This document shows, piece after piece, positions 10,712 to 23,079 of a stretch of 64,000 nt of DNA. Under the pieces are notes generated by a model that saw nothing but the letters and a program-made list of their open reading frames with translations, was not told the origin of the DNA and did no database searches. Location of the stretch: NCBI GenBank assembly GCA_020744425.1, contig JAGMUV010000007.1:2170001-2234000 (forward strand). The letters run 5' to 3'. Position 1 is the first letter of the stretch; every line of letters starts with the position of its first letter. The DNA is from Dactylonectria macrodidyma (taxonomy: Eukaryota > Ascomycota > Sordariomycetes > Hypocreales > Nectriaceae). Position numbers and translations under genes: made by a program.

Positions 10712-13700
10712 ATGGCGACCCCGATCATCGAGACCACCATGTCGCGACCTTCGTCCGGCATTGTTCCTCCCCCTCGTGGCATGAGGTCAAGGACACAAAG
10801 CATTTCCAGCGACAGACCATCTACTATTGCTCTCAGCCTGATGTCGCCTCCTCTATCAGTGTCACCAGAGGCTGCATTTATTGCTGCCTCTGCCGCCTCA
10901 CAGATTGTGACCAACGATCACGATAGTCATGCGGAGACCTGGTTTGATCAGCATGGCATTGAACCAGCTGGCGAGACTGCTTTGGTATCGGCAGAGGCCC
11001 TCGTTCTCGTAAACAACTTTCTCGACCAGCTTCTTTTCAACTTTCTCTCTATTGCGCGAGCTACCACACTCTCCGCCCTGCGACCGGCTGTCGCCGAAGT
11101 CCTCAAGCCCAAACTCGCCAAGGACGCAGTTAACAACGCCGACGAAGAATTGCGAGAGTACCTTGGCGAAGGCGACGAGGATGATTACGTCCAACCACAA
11201 GGCGGCGACCCGTCCCGCGACTGGGACCTCGAACTGGTTTGGAAACGTACTAGGTTGCGGTGCATGGTCTATTCATCCTTGGGAGACATGGAAGAGGAGG
11301 ACGAAGACTTGCATATGGAGCAAGAGAACCTTGAGATTGGCGCCGACGAGCAGATCTCTGCTGTCATCTCTCCTGCTGTCGCCATCTTTTTGACTTCTGT
11401 TTTGGAATACATGGGCGAGCTCACCCTCACTGTCGCCGGTCAGGCTGCATACCACAGGCTGCGGACCAAGTTCCAAAAGGAGATCAACGAAGGTGCCAAG
11501 AACCCCACAGACATTGCTGATCGAATTGTCGTCGAAGACCAGGACATGGAGAGGGTTGCTCTCGACAGAACCCTAGGACGATTATGGAGGGGCTGGAAGA
11601 AGAGAATCCGCTCCCCGACTTTCGACACGAGTGGTCGACCCTACTCAAGATCGTCTATTGGCCATCTGAGGCACGATAGCAACGTCACCGAGCTGAGCCG
11701 AGTTCCATCACACAGTGATGGAGACGATGCCAAAAAGGGCGAGAAATTGGCAGGTTTTGCGGAGCGCGCCCCGGCAGAGATTGCTTTGCCGATGGGCGAC
11801 AACGATGTCTATGAGATTGAAGTTCCTGGCATCGCAGCCTACAGCGACGACGAGGATGATGAAGAAGAGGAGGAGGAGGACAACGCCAACGGACGCCGAC
11901 CTAAGAGTTTGTTGATTCTACCGTATGGAGTCCCTGCTGGCCTCCCAACCCCCATTCTGACACAGCCAAACACACCCGACTTTGCCGGCCGCAAGAGATC
12001 CAATTCTCTTCCCACTCCTGGAGCTTCGCCATATCGTCCAGCCATAAAACGACCCAAAGAGGCAGAACCAGTGGAAGCCCCCACGATTAACGAAGAACAA
12101 GACACCAAAGAGATTGTCAAGGAGGCAGAGGCGATTGACGAGAAAAAACCTGTTGAGGAGCCAAAGCCGATCGATGAATTGCCATTGAGGAGTGCGAAGC
12201 GGCTTTCAAAGATTGTCACAGATCCCTCTGCAGCGTCGGCCTTCCGTAATCGAACTCGGCGAGGAACCGGCGGAGAGGAAGAGGGAAAGTTGGCTTACGA
12301 ACGAGCCGAAATCTTGACCTCGGCCAGAATATCAGTTTCTGGTAGCGCATCACCTGCGCTCTCCGACTCTCAAGGCCCATTCACGATGAAGAGATCGAAT
12401 AGTGTTCATTCCGCCCGCATCATTGATGTCACAGGGCCTAAGAGTCCGAGCGGATCTCGCTCACCCTCCGTGGATACAAGCGATCGAGCTCGTCCTGCGA
12501 GCATCAATCTTTCCGCCCAGAGCAGCGTTTATTCCACCCCAGAAGAGCAGCCAATGCCCAAAACACTTGGTGCTATCCCTCGCTCAGCTGGCCCTCCCCC
12601 AAAGAGTAGATCTCCGGTTGACCGAATGAGGGGATCTTTACCTAGCGCTGCTACTATCTCCGAGTCTGAAGAAGAGGCGGAGCATGATGTTTCCAAGGAT
12701 TACAGCGCGACCAAGAGCAACCCCTTCCAGTCTTCCCCTCTGACCCATTCTGTGCCGGAGAGCCTCCCTGTTCAGCGCCGAAGGCCACAGCCGCTGATTG
12801 GGCTACCTTCTCAACCTCACCCGTCGCCTCATCGAAAGACGTCTTCTGGAACCAAGGTTACCATTCTGCGGGCGCCGAGCGCGCCGTCGCCTTTGCCTGA
12901 GGACCGGCCGGCAGAAATCTCCCGAAAGACTGGTTGGCAGGGATCCCGCGATAAGGCTCCAACATCCCCCACCCACAGTATCGGAATGGTCTCCATCGAA
13001 CGGTCTAAGACGAGGGACGACGACGACGATGCTGGAGTGAGCTCATTTGCTCCTCGACCTATCCACACCTCCGGCTCGTCTGCTTCTTCAGCCTCCCGCT
13101 TGAAGGCTGTTCGGACTTCTGAGGAGAACGCCACACGCTCTGAGAATGTTGCCCGCAACTTTGAGGAGCTGATCCAGAGCAACCAAACCATAACTTATAC
13201 GCTGACACCGGAAAATATGCGGGACATTGATGTGAGTGAGGCAAATTTATTTCCGTAGCTTCTTACTGACACATCACAACAGCATAAACGATCTCTAGAC
13301 CAGACTCCTATTGCCTCAAAAGGTTCTTGGAAGACCGATGACGCCCGGAGTCACAACCGGTCTCGATCCTCATCAGCCGCTACCGAACTCAAAACGCACC
13401 CGCGTGGAACCGGTCTGGGCGACGACAAACCCAAGGTTGGCCTGCAGTCACCTACCATGGCATCTCTCAAGTCTGCTCGCGGCCCTGTAGCTGCCCGAGA
13501 GGCGCGAGTCCCTAGTGAATCCACCGCAGATTTTGCCGACTTCATCAAGTCGACCGGCCCTTCAGGGGGAGCACAAGCTCGACCCGCTCCTTTACGAAGC
13601 ATTCCACCTGGCACAACGCCTTCCACTATGAACCCAGCCGCCGAAGCTCGCCGTGTTTCCTCCGCGAGCAATCGGAATCGCTACATGCCTCGAGAAGCCC

Positions 13701-14635
13701 TGACAGAGACCAGGACAGGGAACTCGGATTTGATCGATTTCATTCGGCAAGGCCCTCCTGGTGCCTCCAACAACCGCATCCCGCGCACCGTTGCTCCTTT
13801 CCGAGACACCTTGGATTCGGAAGAAATGTCGGGGGCCGTTGGTGGGAAAGCTGTGGATGCTACCATCCCCGATATCCGATATAGCCAGGCTTCCACGCAT
13901 GCGACCGACACGTCAATGCCTTCAATTCACTCGTCAATCAACTCTCATACTGCTCTGCTGAAGGGCAAAGGTGGATCTACACCCTCGAGCAAAATGTTTG
14001 ACGACGAGGACATGATGCCCAAGCGCAAGACGAGGCGCGTCAAGGATCCTTACGCAATTGACTTTAGTGATGAAGACGATGATGACGACTTCATCACGAC
14101 CCCGAAGCCGCCTGTCAAAAAGGAGGAAAGCCTTGCGGAATTCCTGAGAAACTATGAACCACCGCCAGAGCCTGTCAGTCAACCGATTTCGCACAAGATG
14201 CCCAAGAAGAAGGCGAGCGCACCCAGCCTTATCGGCAGGTTCACGCGCAGCAGCAGTAACGCCAATTCCAACAATGCACCCCAACAACCGGTTGTTGACT
14301 CGCGGTCTCTCAGCAGCAGAAGCGGAGGGGGCAAGGGCGGCTACATTCCCATCCAGGTTAACATCCCCTCTGGTTATGACAAATATGGGCCCATCGACAA
14401 GCCAGCGGCTCGGCCTCCGATGCCTCCAGCAGGTGGCTCCTTGGGTCGTGTCCCGATGAAGAGATTCGAGCCCAGAGAAGCCGTGTCAAATGTTAGCCGC
14501 ACCTCGGATCTGGCAGCTTTCCTCCGTAACTCGGAGCCACCGCCAGAGCCTGTTGCGCCACCTCCCCCTCGACAGGAGGAAGGGAGCAGCCTGTCCAAGA
14601 TGTTTAGCAGGCGAAAGAAGCATTCAATGGCTTAA
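10712..14635 (+). CDS. Conserved fungal protein with H2B/H2A-like histone-fold pair and long disordered tail
   Basis: Exons 10712-13231 and 13283-14635 (intron 13232-13282, GTGAGT...ACAG) join in phase to give 1290 residues. The start is the ATG in gccaccATGg. Residues about 92-150 resemble the H2B fold: a helix FLDQLLFNFLSIA, then LRPAVAEVLKPKLAKDAV, like the H2B stretch ending in the LPGELAKHAV motif. Residues about 172-300 resemble H2A: RTRLRCMVYSSLGDM (helix 1 position), FLTSVLEYMGELTLTVAGQA (helix 2, like [19 protein letters not shown]) and DRIVVEDQDMERVA (helix 3). The rest is low-complexity, rich in Ser, Pro and acidic residues, with an acidic run DDEDDEEEEEED. The last third has four copies of a short motif of the type D-hydrophobic-x-x-F-[IL]-[RK]-x-x-x-PP. 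The protein is probably nuclear. I know of no characterised function; the histone-fold reading is my inference. Confidence 0.85.
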
Positions 14636-15831
14636 AGATTCCACGTTTACGACCAAATCTACCACTTGCGGATGTTCCGCTTCCGCTTCAACGACGATCT
14701 ATTCCGCTTACGAGCTCATGTACCTAATACTTAGTTTTCTAACTGCAGATATTTGGTCCTGGTCTGGGTCCTAGCTAGGGCTTAACCATGATTTTCCTTT
14801 TCGTCAATTCTATTCTTAGACAATTGTCTGGATTGCCGCCATTTGTATTTCGATGCCGCCGGCCGGGGTAGCTGATTACCCATACGAGGCTTTTGATATT
14901 TATTCACGCTGGGGTTTATCGGGTTACGTTTTTATTTTTGAATGGGACTCGAGCTTGGGGTTCTTTGCGAACGAACGGATCTACGCATCTAGCAGCTGCA
15001 ATGTTGGTTGGTTGCAGAGGAGACGTCAAAAGAGGAGATTCATTTACATCAAGATTTACAGCCTGACAATTAGCAGGATTTGGCTTATGTGTGAAAAAAG
15101 ATGTGATTCGGTAGAAGGCATTACTAGTGCAATTGATGAAGAGTATTGCTATCCGCATAGTGTTTCCAGATGCGCCCAGTTCTCCCTAGCGAGAGTAATC
15201 CAAATGAAGATCATAAGACCACATAACACTAAAGGTCAGGGAACCATATGATGGCGATGTAGATAATAAGACATGTTAATTTTGAGATGACATGCCCGTA
15301 GTTAGGCTCGCGGGCTATTGCGATATGCTGTGCAGATAGAAACAGTTAACTGAGTGAATAGTAATACTCTTGATGAACTGGACTATCCGTTTGCCCGAGA
15401 GTTGTTTAGTGTCTTTGTTTCCCATGCTTGGGAGTCTTGTTTGAGTTGTCTTGTCCCCTGCGAGCAACGGTTTATGGTGGCATTCGATACCCTGGCTCGG
15501 AACGAGGCGAGGCGACCAAATCGGACGTTATCCCCGAGTCGAATTCCACACAGCCCTGTCCAGGCCTGCACAGCCTGGAAGCTAAACAGCGACCCTTGCC
15601 TATATCGGTTCTTCAGCCCTGGGGGCCAGGATATGGACGCAGGCGAGCGGCGTAGGGTTCCTTTCAGGCTGCTGCCCTCAGTCCCGGGACCCGGTTCGAG
15701 CCAACTGGGCAGGTGGTCGGTTTTAACTAAGCAAGTCGCGAAGAGGAGGGGGAAGAACTTTGAAGGTTGCCTGCAAAACCTCACCTCAGCGCCATGTCGT
15801 GAGCCTCTCTCTTGCTGCTTGCGCCATCACC
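14636..15831. other. Intergenic
   Basis: Holds the 3' UTR of the long gene and the 5' flank of the small membrane protein. Several ORFs of 60-230 codons start here but none shows a domain or codon pattern I can support. Confidence 0.45.
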
Positions 15832-16508
15832 ATGCGGCTTGCTGCAGCGACGTTAACCTGCTGCCTCGTCGCTGTGGCTGCGACAACGTCAACTCTAGGT
15901 CTCGCTTCCCGCAGTCTCACGCGGGGCGACAGCGTCGAGCTCCGTTGGAGCGGCGTTTCGGACAAACATTACCCGCTCAGCCTGCAAGCGCGCTTCTTCA
16001 ACGAGACAAGCGACGGCGTCTTTTCTATCCGTAGCACCATCGCTAGTGAGTGGCTTGCTGCCTGATGTCAGCCTGATGACATTGTCGTCTGAGACTGGGC
16101 GCGTTGCCAGGGATCAAGAATATGCTAACACGGGCCATAGACGGGTTGACGCGCGACCGGTTCAGCTGGGAAAACGTCCCGGCGCCGCTCGACCACATTC
16201 CGAATGCAAGATACGAGCTGATTCTCGTGCCAGAGGGGGAGAGCGGGCCGCGAGTTGGTTACGACGGCCTGTTTCGAGTTGTTGAAGCAGAAGAGTCTGA
16301 TGACGGCTCATCATCGGGGGAGTCACCGACCGAGGACACAGGGCCAGCATCAGAGGACGACCATGATAAAGATTCCAAGCGGAAAATTGCTATTGGGGCG
16401 GGTGTAGGTTTGGGATTAGGCCTTCCTTTTCTGTTAGGAGCGGCTTGGTGGTTGAGACGAAGGAGGAAGATTAGGACGGGACAAAGGAAGAGGGATTCAG
16501 AGAAGTAA
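15832..16508 (+). CDS. Small type-I membrane protein (signal peptide, one TM)
   Basis: Exons 15832-16045 and 16141-16508 give 193 residues. The 95-nt intron (GTGAGT ... ATGCTAACACGGGCCATAG) has a clear CTAAC branch site, and splicing joins STIA to NGLTRDRF in frame. Residues 1-23 form a signal peptide (MRLAAATLTCCLVAVAATTS). An ectodomain of about 100 residues follows, with one NxT/S site (NET) and patterns such as GDSVELRW and YELILVPEG that suggest a beta-sandwich. After an acidic Ser-rich linker comes a TM helix near residues 155-180 (IAIGAGVGLGLGLPFLLGAA) and a basic stop-transfer (RRRRKIR). This is the layout of fungal surface or cell-wall-associated proteins. I do not recognise the exact family. 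An in-frame ATG at 15760 would spoil the signal peptide. Confidence 0.7.
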
Positions 16509-16750
16509 TGAGTTGGAACTTTACGTCGACAGGAAACTAACACGGACAAATCAAAACATGGGATATCAAGCCGAATGGGACTACGGTCACATCATAAGAA
16601 CATTAAATAATGAGATAGTACTTTGAATAAGACAATGTGTCTGAGTAGTAGGAAAACAACACATCCAGCCGCGTTGCGATTAGGGTATCAAGTTAACATC
16701 GTTTGCAAGTCTTGTCTCCGCGAGCTTGCCACCATTGACGTCCGGGCGAT

Positions 16751-17365
16751 TTACTCTCGGCGCTCAGCCTCGGCTTGCTTCTGGAGCTCAGCCTCAACAC
16801 CTCGCTGCTTCGTCTTGCCTTCGTCATGAAGGGAGTCGTAGTGAGCCTGGCCTGACTTGTCGCCTGTGAGTCCAGCAACAGCACTACCGAGGGTACCCTG
16901 GACGCGATCACCAATGCCGGAGCCAAAGTCATTGAGCTGGCCGCGAGCCTGTTTCTGCTGACCCTCGAGGTTCTGCTGACGACCGGCGTTCTTCAGTGAC
17001 TGGATAGATATTTGTTAGTATCCGGATGGCTCTATCAACCTTGCATCATAGAAACTTACCTCGTTGCCGATAAGGCCGCCCAAAGACTCCTTTCCGGCAC
17101 CTATTGTCTGATCCCATGAACCTTCAGTGCGGTTGGGGTCGTCCTTGGCAATGCCGGAGGCCGAGATAGCGCCGCCGGGGACCTTGACTGCGGCGTGTGA
17201 GGCATCGTGCTCAAGGTCGGCCTTGTCCTTGCGGGCCTCGCCGTGAGCCTTGTCACCACTGCTGCCAGTGACGCTACCGAGTGCACTTTGGATCGTGCCT
17301 GTGGCCGAGTCGACGTAGGACTGGAGGGTAGAGGGGGCGTTGTTGTTATTGTTGTTGGCAGACAT
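16751..17365 (-). CDS. CsbD-like protein (mismatched base pair and cruciform DNA recognition family)
   Basis: Exons 17365-17060 and 16999-16751 join across a 60-nt intron (GTAAGT ... ATACTAAC ... CCAG) to give 184 residues. The sequence begins MSANN and has the fungal hallmark segments STLQSYVDSATG, HDASHAAVKVPGG, DDPNRTEGSWDQTIGAGKE and RGQLNDFGSGIGDRVQGTLG. These match small, hydrophilic CsbD-like proteins annotated as mismatched base pair and cruciform DNA recognition proteins, after Hmp1 of Ustilago maydis. They are usually abundant in stress or stationary phase; their molecular role is not settled. Composition is Gly, Ala, Gln and charged residues, with no TM helix and few hydrophobics, so the protein is probably largely disordered. 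An upstream in-frame ATG (17467) would add 34 residues unlike the family, so 17365 is preferred. Confidence 0.9.
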
Positions 17366-18774
17366 GGCGGTGTTGTTGGTGGAGGACGAAAGTTGATCAA
17401 AAGAGTATCCTTGATGGAGTTGAGTGTACTTGTAAGGTCTGAATGAGTTGGATGATGGTTTTCTCAATGGAGTCGAGAGTGCTTGTAGTTTTGAATGTGT
17501 TGATTGATGATTGTGTCAGAAAAAGGGTTTTGGAAACGATGGGTGAGGAGCTAGCTTTATACTCAATGACACGCCCTCTCGACGAGGCAGGCGCGTACAG
17601 CACCATAGTGAGCGCCTACGATTCTGGCAATGTGCAAGCAGTCAGCTGTCAAAAGTCCAAATGATGTCATGGCGTCCCATCAAGATCCATCATAATCCAT
17701 CAAGGGCCTCCATCAAAGAGGCTGCGACTTGCACGATGGTGGGGTGTGGCGTATGGGAGAGGTCTAACGATGACGTCAACCATTTCGCTCATGCTTGTGC
17801 TCCCGGATTGCTGGCCTACTCAACGTCACTCAGGTCTCAGATGCACATGCAAGTGTTTGAAACCTTTCGGACAAGCCTTGCCGGTGATGTGGTGCATGTG
17901 GAGAAGGCGACGTAATATGATATAATCTGTTCTATTGTGCCTGCCAAGTCGCCATCTAGGACTGATATTCAACATCGTGAGCGCATCCCTTATCCACATT
18001 GGTTTGTGTAAGTCCCCTGCAACCGTGGAACAAAACGTGCATGTTCCAGTAATAACAATAAAATCACATTTGTCTCTTCTACTGGAGTCCGCATGATCGT
18101 CATTTATTGCAACGTTTGCGTATGAATGGCGACTGACGATGGCACATGCTAGGGGGTGGAAGAAAAACACCACACGCCATAAATCATGAACTTCCCCTCT
18201 ATCTTTATAAGTAAAAGAAGGATATTGATTGTGAAAAATTTGGACTGCTTTAGTAGAACGTATGTCTTTTTATTTATTTATTTATCTTACTCCGTTTAAT
18301 CTAGTTCTTCCTTACTCTAGAGGAGGGATTGAAGTATGTTTGGTAGAAGTGGTCAATTGGTATGGAGTGTTTTTCCTCCCCGGAGGCATGCAAACTGTTT
18401 GTAAACCAAGGCCTGACCGTCAGCAATCAAGACATGGGGTAGTGTTACCCAATAAATGCTTGAAATGCGACACAGCGAATGGTCATGCTTCATTCTGCCA
18501 AGTACTGGACTCATCTACTAATGTAGATGAACACACCCGTGCTAGCTGCATAGATACGGAAAGATATTTTCGTGAATCCTACCGAGCCCATGTCCCCATA
18601 CGTCGGATTCCCCTGGATCATGACTCCAACGTCACCTCCACAGCCAAGAGAAAAGAGGTATCATGTTATTACAGTGCTGTACAAACACGACTGGGCCATC
18701 CCTAGTCGGTCGACATCCGCCTACACTCCCCAACTCCATCCCTTCCATCAGTTGGAAATCGCATTTTTACCATT
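17366..18774. other. Intergenic between CsbD-like gene and NFS1
   Basis: Holds the promoter side of the CsbD-like gene and the 3' side of NFS1. No supported gene; frames at 18262-18705 lack family features. Confidence 0.45.
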
Positions 18775-20403
18775 TTAGTGCTGGCTCCACTGGATTGTGT
18801 TCAGATCAATGCCTTCCTGAACCAGCTCCCACAAGGGGCTGAGCTCTCGAAGGAAGGTGACACGTTCCTGGACCGCCTTGAGGACGTAGTCAATCTCAGC
18901 TTCGGTGGTGAATCGGCCAATACCAAAGCGGATACTGCTGTGAGCGCTTTCGTCACTGTTTCCGAGCGCTCGAAGAACGTAACTGGGCTCCAGCGAGGCC
19001 GAGGTACAGGCACTGCCGGATGACAGAGCAATGTCCTTGAGGGCCATCAGGAGGGACTCGCCCTCGACATAGGCAAATGAGACGTTGACGCAACCGGGGT
19101 AAAAAGAGTTGGCATCGCCATTCTGAGTGGTGTGCTCCATGGAGAGAAGTCCGTTGAGCAGGCGATCTGAGAGATACTTGATGCGCTTGGTGTCATACTA
19201 TTACTGTCAGCCATTGCCAATTTGATACTGCCAAATTGTACATACCTCCATCTCAACCTTGGCGATGCGGCAGGCCTCACCAAAGCCAGCAACCAGCGGC
19301 GGGGCGAGAGTTCCGCTTCGGAGACCTCGCTCTTGACCACCGCCGGTGATGAGAGGGTCGAGTCTAACCCTGGGTCTTCTTCGGACATAGCAGGCACCAA
19401 TACCCTTGGGACCATAAATCTTGTGCGAAGAAATCGACATCAAGTCAATGTTCATATCGTTGACGTCGAGGGGAATCTTGCCCACGGCCTGGGCGGCATC
19501 GGTGTGGAAAAAGATCTTTTTCTGGCGGCACAGCCTGCCAATATCGGCAATGGGCTGGATAACACCAATCTCGTTGTTGACGGCCATGACGCTGACGAGG
19601 GCAGTCTCTGGTCGAATAGCCGCCTCAAGGTCCCCCATTCTGATGAGACCGTTGTTCTGAACAGGGAGGTAGGTGATGTCGAAGCCCTCGTCTTGAAGGT
19701 GGCGACAGCTGTCGAGAACGCACTTGTGCTCGGTCTGGGTGGTGATGATGTGCTTCTTTTTGCCCGAACGACCAAAGAAGCGGGCGACACCCTTGATGCT
19801 CATATTGTTGCTCTCGGTGGCACCGCTGGTGAAAATGATTTCCTTGGGGTCGGCGCCGATAAGGGCAGCAATGTGCTCGCGGGCCTCTTCGACGGCCTTT
19901 TCACTCTCCCAGCCATACGCGTGCGTTCGGGAATGGGGATTGCCGTAGATACTGACGTAAAAGGGCATCATGGCATCGAGGACTCGAGGGTCGACGGGAG
20001 TGGTGGCCTGCATGTCGAGATAGATTGGTCGTTGGCCCTCTTCCATGATAGCGGCCTGCTTCAATACCTCTGATAATGGTTAGCTTTGAAACAAATGTAT
20101 ATATAGAGGCCAGCCAAGACCCAAGGAAAGGAATTACTTACCAGCCATCGGGCTGACCTTGGCATTGACGGGAGCATCCATGGATGGGGGAGGGAGGTCG
20201 ACAAAGTCCTTTTTGTCGAGCTTGATGGCCGTCTCGACCTGTGCGTTATCCCTCTTGGACTCGGACACATATCTGCGACGCTGCTGTCGGGTGGCGATGA
20301 GGGCGGTTCGAGATAGGCCACGCAGGGGAGCGGCAGTAACGCGCGGGTTGGAAGCCAGGCGGCCTGCCGTCCTCAAGGCGCACGATGCGATGCTGCTGGC
20401 CAT
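18775..20403 (-). CDS. NFS1: Cysteine desulfurase, mitochondrial (NFS1)
   Basis: Exons 20403-20142, 20069-19246 and 19197-18775 join in phase (introns of 72 and 48 nt with GTAAGT and GTATGT donors), giving 502 residues. The first 50 or so residues are Arg/Ser/Ala-rich with no acidic residues ([20 protein letters not shown]), as expected for mitochondrial import. Then come [50 protein letters not shown] and [10 protein letters not shown]. The PLP-binding Lys lies in [10 protein letters not shown] (about residue 303) and the catalytic Cys in [10 protein letters not shown] (about 422). The C-terminus [20 protein letters not shown] is the conserved eukaryotic tail. NFS1 releases sulfur from cysteine on the ISCU scaffold, with Isd11 and frataxin, for Fe-S clusters and for tRNA thiolation. 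Length and motifs are normal. The ATG at 20403 has an aacaccATGg context. Confidence 0.97.
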
Positions 20404-21564
20404 GGTGTTGAGCAAGGTGACGGTTACATGAACGGACCCAGCGGGGAGCAAGAGGGGAGACTTTTAGGTCTGGTTGAACTCGATGTCGAGAATTTGTCAT
20501 TCACCGTTCGGCTCGGCAACTCGGGGATAAGCTCCGGGCAGCCTCCCTATTGGTTGGATCTGAGTCTAGCACCGGCATATGGACCTCATCGATAAAAATG
20601 ACGAAGTGCATTCTGGGGGTGATGATTATCGGTCTAGCAGAGTCAGAGAGTGTGGAAAGGTGGTGGCGACGGCGAATTAATTCAGCGACTCACCGTTGAT
20701 TTATCATGACTGCCTAGAATCTAGAGGGGTAGATGCATGAGACTTTTGATCGCTTGGTGGCCCTGTCAGAAAAGGTGCAAGCTTACCGCAGTAGGAATCC
20801 TGTCGCATTGTATGGCGAACTGGATAGGAGATGGTGTAGCAATTAGGTCTAATTAGGCTGATCAGGTGCCCGTGATATCCCCGGATCCTAATCCAGCGCG
20901 TGAGTCCTGTGAATCCCTCGTGCTGGGAATGAATGGTTCTTAAGGTACGGTAGCAATGGAGGCTCCGATATCCCCGGACTGCTGAAAGCACCCGGCCCGC
21001 GATTCAGGTTGGTACGGACTATGTAGGTCCCACCCATAGCCTCTGTGAGTCTGTGCCTCAGCACTTCTAGCGAATCCTAAGCCCTGTCAGCGCTGGAACA
21101 GTGACGCAACTGCAGCAGCTGGACAGACTGTAATTAAGCGGCTCCCTCTTGGGTCGTCCCTCTTGCGGGTGGCCTTGTGGTGACGCAGTGTTTTGACGTT
21201 TGCGTGTCTTGGCTCTCAGTACAGAAGCCGTAGAAGCCGGATTCCACCTGAGCACCTGAGCTGAGTCGCTGAACGCACTGCACCGAAGAAAACAAGGGCC
21301 TGCGCCACAACCAGACTTCCGCTATTGACCTTGCCCAGGCAGTGGATATGAAAGAGCACAGCCACGGCCAAGTCGTCACCAGTCAACACATGCCTTAATT
21401 AAGGTTGATGCCCTCGTCCAACTTGGTGGCGGCCTCGCGACTTTGCGATCCCCGGCGACTTTTGCCTCCTACTTCTTCCTCCCCATCGACTATCTCGACA
21501 CCGCGTCCGCCCATACCTTTGGAGGCTCCTCCGATTATCCTCTTATCCTTGATCCTCGCCCATC
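20404..21564. other. Divergent promoter region (NFS1 / BAR-SH3 gene)
   Basis: The two flanking genes are transcribed away from each other, so this 1.16 kb holds both promoters. The last 150 bp before 21565 are pyrimidine-rich, common before fungal start codons. No gene seen. Confidence 0.5.
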
Positions 21565-23079
21565 ATGAGCTTCAAGGGCTTTCAGAAAAGCGTCATCCGG
21601 GTAAGCCGTGCCCCTCACCTGGCTGGTAAAAGGTGGAGGTGGAGGCAGCGCGCGCAAAACTGCACCTCTTCCTCGACTGTCCTGCCATGAGCGAAGACAA
21701 TCGGAAAACCCCGTGTACTGATACTTCCTTTTCTTTCTAGGCTCCGCAACAAATCAAGTCCAAATTCAACATTGGCGAGCACACCAAAGATGCCGTGTAC
21801 ATCGACGCCGAGCGCCGCTTCCAGGAACTAGAGACCGAAACAAAGAAGCTCCACGATGAATCCAAAAAGTACTTTGAGGCCATCAATGGCATGCTTTCTC
21901 ACCAGATTGAGTTTAGCAAGGCCATGACCGAAATCTACAAACCCATCTCCGGTCGCGCCTCCGATCCAGACTCGCTTGAGATTCAGGGCAATCCTGAAGG
22001 CATTCGCGCCTGCGAGGAATACGAAGCCGTCGTCAAGGAACTGCAGGAAACGCTGTCCCCGGAACTGGAAATGATCGAGACTAGGGTCATTCGACCCGCT
22101 ACGGAGCTCCTCGATGTTATCAAGGTGATACGAAAGACTGTGCTCAAGCGTGAACACAAAAAGATTGACTATGATCGTCACCGCACTACCCTCAAGAAGC
22201 TGCAAGACAAAAAGGAACGCAGCGCAAAAGACGAGAAAGCCATGTGGAAATCCGAGGGTGACGTCGAGCAGGCGACCCAGGACTTCAACTACTTTAACGA
22301 TTTGCTCAAGGATGAACTCCCCAAGCTGTTTGATCTTGAGCGCCAATTTATCCAACCCCTCTTCCAGTCATTCTACTACATGCAGCTCAACATCTTTTAC
22401 ACACTACACGAAAAGATGCAACACTGCGACATTGGCTACTTTGACCTGACGCTAGATATCGAAGAAGCTTTTATACAAAAGCGCGGCGACATCCAAGAGC
22501 AAGCAGAAGCCTTATCAATCGTGCGTTTCAAGACGACAGGACAACGGAGACCAGTCAAGTACCAGCCTCGGCCGGCTCTCGAGAGCTCCAAACCACAAGC
22601 CCTACTCACCCAGGGCGAGGATGAAAAGGCCACCACATCTCCTAGCTTCGCACCGAGCCCTAGCACCAAGGTTGGCGCGTTCCAGAGGCAGTCACAAACC
22701 GCCGAGCCAAGTCCTCCACCACCGTATTCCGCTGCTACTGGAGGCAAAACCAACCTCGCTGCTGCCATTGCCGCGAAGAAGGCGAAGCCACCGCCACCCA
22801 AGCCAAAGCCCAAGCCCACTCGCCTGGCCATAGCCCCGGCCGCCGAGACTGTGACGGCTCTGTACGACTACGCGGCTCAAGCAGAAGGTGACTTGAGTTT
22901 CCGGGCAGGCGACGTGATTGAGATTTTGCAAAGAACACAAAATGACAACGAGTGGTGGACCGGAAAGCTACAAGGCAGGGAAGGACAGTTTCCAGGTACG
23001 GTGACGTTTGAGGTTGTTAAAGTCGTTTGATCTGTGAAACTCATCAGCCTTAGGAAACTATGTGCAGCTCAGCACCTGA
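21565..23079 (+). CDS. BAR-SH3 protein of the Hob1/Rvs167 (amphiphysin) class
   Basis: Three exons: 21565-21600 (MSFKGFQKSVIR), 21741-22995 and 23054-23079, giving 438 residues. The short first exon and the last exon of 26 nt are easy to miss. Without the last intron (22996-23053, GTACGG...CCTTAG) the frame runs on to a non-family tail, but splicing restores the canonical SH3 ending GQFPGNYVQL. Residues about 10-245 form the BAR domain, rich in charged helices (QQIKSKFNIGEHTKDAVY, DLERQFIQPLFQSFYYMQ). A Pro-rich linker (PPPPKPKPKP) follows, then an SH3 domain at about 378-438 with ALYDYAAQAEGDLSF and NEWWTGKL. Such proteins sense membrane curvature and act in endocytic vesicle scission and actin patch turnover, in concert with Rvs161/Hob3. 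No damage is seen. Confidence 0.93.

Noticed and set aside
22996..23030. BAR-SH3 protein ending at the stop at 23028-23030
   Set aside because: That end lacks the last SH3 strand; the 58-nt intron restores the family ending GNYVQL.
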